This document shows positions 38,116-49,400 of a DNA stretch of 64,000 bases, one piece after another (the first letter of the stretch is position 1; each line of letters begins with the position of its first letter). Under the pieces are notes generated by a model. The model was not told the origin of the DNA. It searched no databases and saw only the letters and a program-made list of their open reading frames with translations. Origin of the DNA: Micropterus salmoides (taxonomy: Eukaryota > Chordata > Actinopteri > Centrarchiformes > Centrarchidae). The stretch lies in the NCBI RefSeq assembly GCF_014851395.1, contig NW_024040040.1, forward strand, positions 14,745,403 through 14,809,402, written 5' to 3'. A program made the translations under genes and the position numbers.

Positions 38116-38208
38116 CTATTTTAGATACAGGAAGGGGGCGGGGGTCTTAATTTAGCCTACTACTCCGGCTAAATTAAGACCCCCATCCCCTTCCTGTTTC
38201 TAAAATAG
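38116..38208. repeat. 42-bp-arm inverted repeat (foldback) before the cacnb4 promoter
   Basis: Left arm 38116-38157 and right arm 38167-38208 are reverse complements at 39 of 42 positions, with a 9-base spacer. The arms contain GGGGGTCTTAATTTAGCC and its complement. The DNA or RNA could form a long hairpin. It ends just before the CpG-rich 5' region of cacnb4. Confidence 0.85.
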
Positions 38209-38216
38209 TCCGTCCA

Positions 38217-38461
38217 TCACTCAGGCGCATCTGGTTTTGAGTGGCGCGAGCGGCAGCAGTGTGCATGACGAGACTCCCAGCGCGCGCAGCAGGAACAAGC
38301 GGAACACCTGTCTCGAGGTGGACGGTTGAGAAAGCACACAGCTCGCGAGCGCTCATGTTCTGCTGTGTGGCGTGAAGCTGGAGCACGCAGCCCGGAACCC
38401 GCCACCTCTCCGCTGGGCTGGACCGGAGCAGCCAGCGCTCTGGACCGATGTCCTGGCCGAA
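38217..38461 (+). promoter_or_regulatory. CpG-rich promoter / 5' UTR of the long cacnb4 form
   Basis: This stretch is much richer in G+C and CpG (GCGCGAGCGG, CTCGCGAGCGCT) than the AT-rich flanks, and it sits directly before the first coding exon. That fits a CpG-island promoter plus 5' UTR. I see no clear TATA box. It holds short upstream reading frames: ATG at 38354 followed by five codons and a stop, and ATG at 38448, which overlaps the real start out of frame. The transcription start site cannot be placed from sequence alone. Confidence 0.6.
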
Positions 38462-40485
38462 ATGTCCCGACACATCTATATACGGAACAAGATTGGCGAG
38501 GGCATTCAAGCGCCCATCTTTCAGGTAGGTAGTTTCTGGAAAAACTGATTGGCTATTTAGTTTCAAATCGGCGGCAGATAGCCTAGCTTACAATAAAATA
38601 TTTTAAAACCCCCGAGTAAACACTGTTTACCCGTGTGTTTGGGACAGGTTACATCCAAATATATGGTCGACTTTACACCAGGAGAAAGTATTGGGTGATA
38701 GCCTCTCTTCTTTAATTTCAACACCTTTTACTAAAACTACTAGCCAGAAAAGAAACCAGACTCATTGTGACAGCTTGCCCTGACTGTTATAAGAAGTTAC
38801 AAGTGTGGAGATGGTTAATGGACCTTTTCGCATTAAAAACTGTGACAAATAAATAGGTATAGACAAAAAGTTGTTGTGAAATACCCATCTGTATGAACAT
38901 GGACACACATTACATGAGGAACACTTAAGTTACCTTTGACACCTTTTTAAATGATTTAAATATAGAGCAGAGAGTCATTTTTACTAAGTATGCGGAGTCT
39001 TAAATTAATAAGATAGGCCTATTAATATTTAAAAGTACATGGTTGAAGAAGTCCATTTTTGTTTACAGTTCTTGGGCATTAATATGATACATTGTTATAG
39101 CAGAGAAACAGTTTAGTGCAGTCTAGAGAAGCAAGAGGATAAAAAGAAGGTGTTTCATTGTTTTGACCTTTTTGACATGCAGAAGGGCTCTTTATATTTT
39201 CTGCATGTTGTTAATTTGTTTTCATTTTTGGAATAATTGATGTTATTGTGATTATGAAGTGTTATCATGTTATTGATTGAGTAACTGGAAACAGGGTCAG
39301 TCTTGCGAGGGGCACAGAAGTTTGTTAGTCTTCATGATTTTCTTCAGTGAGAAATTGATCTTGTGCTCCGACCTGAGAAATAACATGAAATATCCACAAT
39401 GAAAACAGACTTGAATTACAGAATATGATTCCACTTGGTGTTTTAAAAGTCATATTGTAACCATGTTGTCCTGTTAACCCATGTAAGACATTTTTTGTTG
39501 CATTTTAATCATGTCTAATTTCATCCAGTTGAAATACTTCACTTGTACCTTGTCTTCCTTACCACAAAGCAACAGCACCGTGGTGGGCTTCAGTAACTAA
39601 CATCAGTTGTAAAACAAAACAACAGCATTTTATTGAAATAAAATAATGCTAGGTGGACCACAATTTATACCTAATATAGCAGGATGATTAAACATTTTAT
39701 TAAAAGACTTAAATGTTTCAGGTGTATAATGTGCCTTATAAAATTAGTAGATTTTGGCTGAGGTTCAGCATGTGTATATATAAAGAAATGGCCCTTGCTA
39801 GAAAATAAAAAATATTATTTATTTTATTTGATCACATTAATATCATACTGATATTAATAGCAGGGTATTCATAGACTAAGCTAACTTTATCCTTCATATT
39901 TCTCCTTGGCTTTTGGCTTGAATTGAGAGACAGAGGAGAGATGGTGACCCAGATTAATGGCCCCGTTTTATAAATTCAGGGAAGTAGGTTCTGACTTTTT
40001 AACAGTGACATTGTCATCAACTCTAGAGAGTTATACAGAAATGGGGCAAATCACTGGCAGATAATTAATTTAGCTCCCTGGAGATGAACTCTGCTGGTAT
40101 ATTTGGACTTTGTGGAAGTGAAAAAGAAAGAAAGTAAGGGGAAAAGTAAGTGGGCAAGACAAACCCATAAAAGCAAAAACAGAGTCTGAGCCATATTTGG
40201 TTGTTACATGTATTTTGTTGGTGTTGGGATGTGAATGAAGGTCACCTTGCATCATGTATTAGCTTGATGTGGCTTCATTGAATGCTTCACTCACACAATA
40301 GCAGACATACAGACGTAACAGATGCTCATGAAGGAAAAGTTCAGAAACGTATTATCAATAAAAACTGTTTCTGCTGGTTGAGATTGTCTTTTTCCATACA
40401 GGTGAATCGAGGGACTTATTCTAGGAGGAGCCGCCTGAAGAGGTCTGATGGCAGCACCACCTCCACCAGTTTCATCCTCAGACAG
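38462..40485 (+). other. cacnb4: cacnb4 long-form N-terminus (exons 38462-38524 and 40402-40485)
   Basis: The first exon encodes 21 residues beginning MSRHIYIRNKIG and ending APIFQ. The second encodes 28 residues ending RRSRLKRSDGSTTSTSFILRQ. The second exon is clearly the human beta-4b exon 2. The first has the same length (21) and phase as the human beta-4b first exon but shares only scattered positions with it (M, S, Y, N, G, P, Q). I therefore read it as a diverged homologue. The start at 38462 is chosen because only this frame joins exon 2 in phase; the ATG at 38448 reaches TGA at 40403-40405. Confidence 0.85.
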
Positions 40486-43400
40486 GTACTGAAATGCAAA
40501 GAAAGGTGTCAGGATTTTGGATGAAGTGCAACAGGAGGGAGCCCAAACGCAAGACACTGGAGCAGGAGATAGAGTTCTGGGATTTTATTAACACTTACGG
40601 AATATACTGAAAGGTGCAGACAAAGTCCAAAAAGGCAGATAATCCAGACTCTAACAGAATACTCTTCCAAACCACAAGACTGAGTGTGAACACTACAATG
40701 ACCAGACAAAGACTCAGGGGAAACAAGCAAGGATATATACACACAGGGTTAACGAGCTGGGAGGAGACACACAGGTGAGGGACATGAGGCTAACGAGACA
40801 CAAGCTGGCAGAGCGATAACTGGGAAAACAGACGGAAAACTTGACAGGCAGACATGGGGCAAAATAACAACCAACACAGACAGAACACATGTTAAAAAAT
40901 AACAGACAAGAATCCAACTTCAGACAATAACGGAAACCCATGTAAACAGACAAACACCGACCAACTATAACACAGGGATTATAACAGACAAAACCTAAAC
41001 GAGAACACAGAACTAGAACACAGAGTACAGAGCAGACTAAACCAACAGACAGGATCGTGACAAAAAGCCTGGGATGCTAGGATGTAAAATAGAAAACTGT
41101 AACTGTCACACAGAAGTGACAGACAGAGATTTGATACACTTTGGCTGGGTTCTTTATTGAGGAGTGTAAGAAGTGTGTGTCTTCTTTAAAAACACTAGAA
41201 ATATTAATTGGAGTATAAAGGACAGGCCACGTAACCAGTAAGTTTATAGACTCAAACCACTTTGTTAACCTTCTGTGCACACGGTTTATGGTTAAAGACA
41301 CTCTGTGGAGTTTGTCACCACTTGTGGGGCTGTGCAGCAATTTATAGGTGAGCATATTACAGTCTTCTACCAGGACATGTGTTAGAAGGCAAGTGTATGA
41401 CACAACCACATGTGACATGATAGACATTGCTGTCGACGGCAGAGGGCAGTAATTTTCTGCCAGTAAAGAATCAGAATCAGAAGGAGCTTTATTGCCAAGT
41501 AGTGTTTTACACATACAAGGAATTTGCTTTGGCGATAAGGTGCTACACACAGACAAACAGTTGACATAAATAAATGTAGAAATATATAAATATGGAATAA
41601 ACAAATGCAAGAATAATAAAAGAATTGAGAAAAATAATGCAACTATTTGCAGAGAAGGAACAATGTGGCAGATATTTACATGTGCATTACTCCGGTTTGT
41701 GTTGTGCAGACGTATTGCAACGGAAGAGGGTATTGTGAACATTAATATATAAACGTAGAAATGTACTAGTAAAAGAGGAGACAGGTTACAGATTACAGAA
41801 GATTTGTCCTACAATAAGCATGATTCTTCCCTGAAAAGTGAGCATCACTCTGCAACACTGGAGAAAAACATATTACACATTGTTCAAATACAAAACAGGC
41901 CCAAAGCATACAAAATATGTTGCATTAGTAGTTAATTCATATAGAAATTTATTGCCAGGTTACCTCTCTTTGAAAAACATTCATTGTGTTGATACTCTTA
42001 CATGTTTTGAAGGGCTTCATTGCTCCTTTTAGCATGTTTTACCAGGTACTAAAGAATTTTAGTGGGTTACAGGGTGGTCCAGAGCAGATGTAAGTGGTTG
42101 CTGTGACTGCCTGTTTGATGGTGCTGTGTATTTGGAATTGTACTTATTTGCACTGACGCTTATCATTTAGTCAGACTCTGACATGGGTCTCTATAAGACT
42201 GCTCACTGCTGATTATGTTACATCTTGCATGTTGTTTTCTGCTGTGACATTACGGCTGGTGCTGCAGAGGTCAAGCAAGTGTTGAGGTAGGCTGCTCTCC
42301 GGCCATCATTTATGCAATCATCCCGTAAAGTAAGTTATTTATTAATCCCTGTGAAGAAATCTTTTCTCTAGCATTTGAGGAGTGGTAAGCAGCTCTGCTC
42401 CTTCCTAAATGGCTGAATTCTGTATTAGTCACCTGAAAACGTTCATTTTCAATATGCTGTGCTATATGCTGTGAGAAATGATGATAAGATTTAACTTGTC
42501 TGTCTTTAACTAGAAGATGTGTATAGCTGAAATGATTAAATTAAGTAAACTCTCCCAAAACAATATCTGCAGCTATTTTGATTATTGATTGATTAAGTAG
42601 CAAAATATTAATAATATATAGTAGTACCAAAATATTCACTGATTCCTTTTCAAATGTGAGAATTTGCTGCTTTTCTCCTCCATTTTATATAATGGTAAAT
42701 TGAATATCTTTGCATTTTAGAAAATTCATTTAAACATCACCTTGGTAGTCACATGGTGGTTATTTTACAGGCTGATCGAATTGTATTTGGAATTTAACTA
42801 GTTTAAGCCAACCATAAATTAATTAATAAAGAACTAGGACTAGGTATGATTCCTATAAAATACCTGTTTTGGGGAATTTAGACATTTAGACTTTTTTATT
42901 ATTATTTTCTTCATTTAACAAAATATAGTCAGTGTCATTTAAAGACAACATTGTCTAAATAAAACCTAGCCTGAAAGTACATTGTGATTTAGATTAGGGG
43001 ATATGTGAGGAAAGAATAAGTAAACAAGCCTAAACTGTTCGATACCAGCTGTCAATACTCAAAGTATAGAGGTTTGATACCCAGCACTATGAAGGATTCA
43101 GTATTTCTCCACTAGCCTTTCAAGTTGGGAAGTATAAGTTAAACAAAATAAAATTAAACTGACTTATATTAATAAGAAAGATCCAAATAATAAAATATTT
43201 TAGGTAGGGTGCACTGGGGGGAATTGGACTCAGTATTTCTGAAATCCTGGCTACGATCCTGAATGCAGTGTCCCATTTAGTTAGATTAAATATCCCTAAA
43301 ACATAAATACATGTGCTTTATTGAGACCAAGGCATGTGATGCCTGTGTTTTTACTTTAGCAGTCTAGCTACAGTATGTCACTCGTGATTTAAATCTCAAG

Positions 43401-46400
43401 TGGAAATAAACTGACATTTTTTAAATCCATGTATACAATGTATAAATCAGAATGTATGCTTATGCTCTCTAGGGGAATAAATAACAAACAGAGTGAGGAT
43501 GAGTGTTAACAGGGAAATGGAGGATGCTGCTCCCTTCTTTTACTCCTCCGTCCCCCTCCCCCGATCCCCGCTACCTCCCCGCACTAGAAAAAAAAAAATC
43601 AAGAAGAGCGCTCAACCAAGCTGAGTAGACTGCCAGCCAACCAATCAGCTCCTTGCACATTGGACCTGTCATCAGGCTTGGATATTGAGGAAGGATCTGC
43701 TGCTGCTGCCGCCGCTGCCTCTGCTGCTTGTTGTGTATATGTATATGTGTGTGTCTGTGAGGGTGTGTGTGTGCGTGGAAGCCTGATGAAATGAAATGCC
43801 AGGATTGGGCTACCTCCAGGGAGAGCCTCTCTAGCCTATAATGTGAGACAGCCAGCAGCACTGTGGGTTCAGGGAGAAGCTGCATCCATCAAGCGACGGG
43901 CCTCAGGAGGACCAGGCGTGATCCAACGGGAGGGGAGATTTATTTTTTTTTATTCTTCTCTGCTGTTGAGAGAAGGGATTGTCGTCATCCCCCCATCCAT
44001 CCTTTTTTTTCTCTCTGTGGTGCCCCCTCCTTCCTCCTCCGCCTCCACTCTCATTTTTTCCTCATTCTTCTAGAGGCGCTTGTTGGAATATCAAACCTCC
44101 ATGTATGACAATTTGTACCTGCATGGATTTGAAGACTCGGAGGCGGTGAGTGTTTGGATGTGTGTGAGAATGTGCTTTTGCGCTCTCTTGATGTGTGTTT
44201 ATTGATGGTAGTAGATCAGCTGTGCACACACATATAAGAGGCCTTTTGATGGGTTAACCAACGGTACAGTGTAGCGTGATCGTGGGCTATGCTTGGCTAG
44301 AAAGGGGGGGGGGGGTGTTGGGGTGTGTGTGTGTGTGTGTGTGTGTGTGAAGGGAGGGTGCACATTAGGCAGATGGCTTCTGATGTGTGACATTCACTCA
44401 GTTCTGTATGTATTTCTCTATATATGTATGTGCGTGTGGTTCTGTATGTTCTGTATATGTGGCTCATATCTGCATGTAAACCTGTTAGAACGGACGTCAG
44501 GAAACCACCAGAGCCAGGAGGAGCCATTTACTGTTCATCTCACTCTGTACCTCTCAGAGATGGACCGAGCCTCTGACTCAAAGAGGAAGATGCAAAGATG
44601 TTACTGACACATTACACGGCCACATTCAAATAATAAATGTGTCACATTTATACATTTATCACTTTGTTAAAAATCAGGGTATTTCTTGTCTGACCCTGCG
44701 ACTGTGTGTGGTATAGGCTCGGAGAAACATGCATCGTGATGTCATTAAGTGGATTCTGATGTTGATGAGTCACATGCTGAAGCTACTCCGTTGGATAACA
44801 GCTCAGAAGCTACAGTGCAACCTCAAAGCTTCCACATAGATACATGAAATGATGCTCAGACCGACTTGTTAGTGTTGGATTGAAGGATTTTTGGAAAGGG
44901 AGGTGAAACAGTCTTGAGAACAAATAACTATTGTAGACTAACTGTAGACTACACCACACACCCCCCTCTGTTGTATTTAGAATTATATTATGACTTTAAA
45001 AGTACTTATCCAGCAATGTGGTATTGCATTTCCATAAAGTTGGTGGACCTGTGAGAGACAGATAAAAAAAAAAATAACGGTCACAAGCAGTGGGGACTGA
45101 GATGCCCTCACTTTTTGTCCCTAGTATGGGCTAAACCCTAAAAACACTGGATCCTACAATATAATTTTCCATGTCTGGTAAATGCCCCCATATTTCTAAC
45201 TACACACACTCTGTTTGTGACCCAGGCCTTTTGTTAAAAATATCTCCCAAGCTTAGATAACCGTGATGACATCACTATGGCATCATCAGGGCTAATTTTC
45301 TTAGACTTCACAAAGCTCCTCCAAAAGACCAAATACAACAACTTTCACAGACTAGTGCATATTTTAATGAAAACACCCTAATAAGTCATCAGTAGCTCAG
45401 CAGAAACATTAGTGATGTATTCGTTATTTCAAGACCCAGATCCAGTAAGACCCAAGTGAGTTTAATATTTTCTATAATTAAGAAACCATTGAAGTTAAGC
45501 CTAAATGTGCCACTTTGTGATTGGATGCACACCATCCAGACGGGGAGTGTGCTGAAGTAAGGCCTTGCTACTGCTAGCTTGTTTAAAAAAAAACAAAAAA
45601 ATCCCCGAAAAGTGCTTAGCTGTGGAGACTAGCTTGATTGATCTTCTCGAGACTAATGGTCTTCCTTAATTGAATCATCATTAGTGGCTGATTGTTTAGA
45701 TTAACACAGCAGAAGGAAGCACTTGGTCCAGTCACATCCCTGCAAAAAAAAAAAAAAAATACATTGCATTACTGGAATTCTCGCTGTGGGGCAGGATGAA
45801 CTACTGCAAGTCCAGCATGTTCAAGGCACTGAAGTGATAAAAATCCCCGACAGTATGCAAGAAAATTTAACACAAGACACAAAATACCATTTCTCACATC
45901 CAGTATGTGTGCCCTTATATCTTCCCTTTATGCAGAGAGATATGTAAGTGAATGATAAATAGTTCTTTTACAGTATTTGTCCCAATTTCAGAACACCGAT
46001 GAGTCATTCTGCTATTCTTACTCCTGTAATGTTGTTCATGCTAAACATCATGACTTCTTAGTGCCCTTTATTCAGTCGAGACTACAGTTTGCCATCTCAT
46101 TATTTAGTGTGTTGTTGACCGTGTTGTTATTTGGTGTAACCAAGCTCTAATAGTAGAGAACACAGTTGATGACTGACTTAAGAAGCCCAGGAGTTATAGT
46201 CAGAAGCCATCAAATCAAATCATTTTTCAGTGTTTATACAGTCACTAGCAAGGCCTGTATCATGTGACCAGCTAAAGTAAAACACAAATTAAGTGAACAG
46301 AGTGATTGGCTATGTTCGTCGATGATAATTCACCTTATTTGGCTTTGTTTCGTCAGCAGTTTTCATTCACAGTTATGGTGGTTGTACTTCAGAGCAAGGT

Positions 46401-49400
46401 CTGTGAATTAACCTATGGAAGTCAGTTTCTGCCAAGAAAAGAAAAAAATACATAAAAACATAGTAAGTAATTTTGACTGATTTCTTTTCATTTTTATTGT
46501 GCCAAATGGTGCTTTCAGACCAAACGCGAATTTAATCCTCGCAACGCTTTCCTTGTGTGAGTACATTCGCTGCAAGTGTTCACACAAAATGTGAGAAGGC
46601 GATCAGAACCTGCGAAAATTTGCTCGAGTTGGAAATTTTCAACTTGCGTGTGTTTGCATAGACTTTGTATGTAAACTCACCGCCCCGAACACTTGCTTCG
46701 CTTTTGCTCTGATAGCACAGTAAGTCAGACGGGGAGATACCGAGTAAAAGTTTTGACTTACTCTATCTTAATTGTGACTTTATTTCTCAGTGACTTAGTA
46801 TCTCATAATTTAGGCTTACCATAATTAGTTTTATTTTTTGTCATTAATTTTTTTCATTGTCCTTGTCTTCCATATTAGGACATTGATGTTGCCGCACTCT
46901 GTGATAATATAGTAGTGTAGAAAATGTTCACAAGGCGTGGATCGACTGCACTGTGCTTGTCAGTGTCATGTTTCATGATCAATGCAGGCAAGTCAAAGAA
47001 ACATCAAACTCCTGGTCCAAAATATGCAGAAATCACAGCGGTCAAATTTGGCACTATCCAGAATTGTTTGGCCCTGTGTGCTCGTACAAACTGCTGATGG
47101 CGCTAGAATGGAATTCCACTTTGTATGAGATGCTCCTGGCAGACCGCTCTTTTCTGTATTATCCATTTTACCTGTACTGCATTCAAAGTGCCAAGCCACC
47201 ACTCTGGACTGGGCACTCCCAATGCTAGTTGGTGTGAACCCCAAAACAGTCGGCTGTCCCATAAAAGTTTTTAAATGAGTAGACCTCATTGTGCTTTGCA
47301 GGTCTGATATTTTACAGTCTGTCACTGGGATGACGCAACAGTACATCCTACTTTATAACATGTCAACGTCATCACATGTCTCTATGAGGTGCTTTTTTGT
47401 CTTTTCTGTAAATGCACCTTTGCGTACTGTACTGACTGGACAACTCTAGCCTTTAGCAGGGCTGTAGCACCCGAGTATGGTCTCTGTTTTGAGATGTTTT
47501 CCCATTGTTTCACATTTCGGTGGTGAATAACCCCCCCCCCCAAGATCTCAAAATATTCAAAGCTACATTGCCAGTAGCCGAAGATGGAAGCAGATCAGAG
47601 AATGTTGCTGGAAAGGATCAGAACCCCTTACAATGTGAGTTTGTATCCCATCTATGCAGTTCCAGTAAAATACTGTGTGATTTCTGTTTGCAGGGCTCAG
47701 CTGATTCATATACTAGCAGACCATCAGACTCAGATGTCTCTCTGGAGGAGGAGCGGGAGGTGCAGGCCCAGGTCCAGAGCCAGAGCCCAAGCCAGAGCCA
47801 AGGACCGGGACAGAGCCGTCAGGAGAGGGAGCAGCAGGCTACCGTTCAACTGGAGAGAGCCAAGGTGAGCCAACCCGTGACACTACTTAGCCAAATTCAT
47901 CTGCTCATATGTTTATATACACATAAACAAACTGGTTTTGCCATTGGCCATATTGGATTTGCAGTCCTCAAAGTCTGGAAAATTAATGAGAACTGGCCAA
48001 TAAATATTCTATATAAGTTCATATGTGTTTGTGTTTCCATCCTCCAGACTAAACCTGTGGCGTTTGCTGTAAGGACCAACGTCAGCTATTGTGGCGCACT
48101 GGATGAGGATGTTCCTGTACCAGCCACCGCCATCTCCTTTGACGCCAAGGATTTCCTCCACATAAAAGAGGTGCGTTAATTAAACATGTCACCTACTGTA
48201 TAAACTGCCATGTGAATGTTTTTTATACAAAAATGCCCTCCTTTATGTTATCGTCCCCAGAAGTTCAACAATGACTGGTGGATCGGTCGGTTAGTGAAGG
48301 AGGGCTGTGAGATCGGCTTCATCCCCAGCCCTCTGAAGCTCGAGAACATCCGGCTCCAGCAGGAGCAAAAGAGAGGACGAGTCCAAGGGTAAGTAACAGA
48401 AAAACACTCTTTCTCACTGTTTCTCTCATAAACTAAGCACCAAATAGTCACACAACATTTAAATTAGTATTAGATTGTATGTAATGCCTGTTCATTATTC
48501 TTTTAAATATTTGGGAATATGGTGCAAACTATAAAAGGCACTTAAGCTATTTAAGACAGTTTTATATGTGCAGAATGACCATCAGATAAAATTCAAATCA
48601 CTGAAAGGAGCAGGCTAGCTGCCTGATCCTAACCCTCAATGAAAAAGCCTTTAAGACCATCACTGAAGGGATTAGTATTATTAAAGAGAGAACATAGCAC
48701 AAAAATGTGTTCATTGTCACTTTTACACATTTTGATGCAGAACAAACACAATGGAGGCTCTGTTATGTTCTCAAAGACACATAAAATCCACAAAGCTCCT
48801 GAGCAGACCTGAGTTAGACTGATACAGCAAATACAATTATTTAATCAGATGCAGCAGCATACATTATGTCCAGTAACACCTTCCTAAAAAGGCTAATAAG
48901 CTCTCAAATTTGAAATTCTACTCTGCTCATGACTACTCCCATCAATTCGTCTCATGCTGACTGTGCCACTGAAACGGTTTCAATAACTGCAATTAGCGGC
49001 CCTATCAGCCTCCTAGTCTCCTTGTGTGTGTAATGTGTCTTGAAGTTTCTGTCATGCAGAGTTTGTACATTAACTCACATGCACTTCTTGTAGAGTTTAA
49101 TACTGATCTTACTAGACTGGAGTGCCTCAGCGCTTCACTCACTAGCCTGGCTTCTGTGGCTTTTTGTCACCAAGCCTCACAGGCAAGGGGCGACATTTGA
49201 ACCCCATTAACCAGGACTACGTTTTCACTGAACAGTAGGTCTATGTGAGATATGCTGCCTTCCAGAGATGTTGGAAACAACATTGCTTTACTTTTTGTAC
49301 TTTACAGTTTTCCTTGTTCTTGCTGTATTCTTTTAATCTAATACTTTGTGCACAGGAAATCAGAAAAAAGCACAGAAAGGAATGACTATAATTATAAACT

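Larger units (their letters stand above)
38525..47693 (+). other. cacnb4 introns around the alternative N-termini
   Basis: 38525-40401 is AT-rich with no feature I can name. From 40486 a non-autonomous transposon begins almost at once (40507-41062), followed by an interspersed-repeat tail (about 41462-41560). An ATTAATC-type repeat lies at about 42510-42720, the short-form promoter region at 43540-44100, a G-run plus (TG)n tract at 44304-44350, and a repeat-like stretch with 'colliding' CG-rich words at about 46505-46740. About 44600-46500 and 46750-47650 contain nothing I can identify, apart from a poly-C run near 47530. Confidence 0.6.

Noticed and set aside
38326..38532. 68-codon frame at the cacnb4 long-form promoter
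   Set aside because: It is in a third frame that does not join exon 40402 as coding and reflects GC-rich sequence.
38174..38566. Minus-strand open frame of 130 codons at the cacnb4 promoter
   Set aside because: Antisense across the CpG-rich stretch and the foldback; CpG-rich DNA often lacks stops. No domain recognised.
41077..41742. Minus-strand open frame of 221 codons
   Set aside because: It is long but runs through an interspersed-repeat tail (about 41462-41560), has no splice or domain context, and its composition is that of AT-rich antisense DNA.
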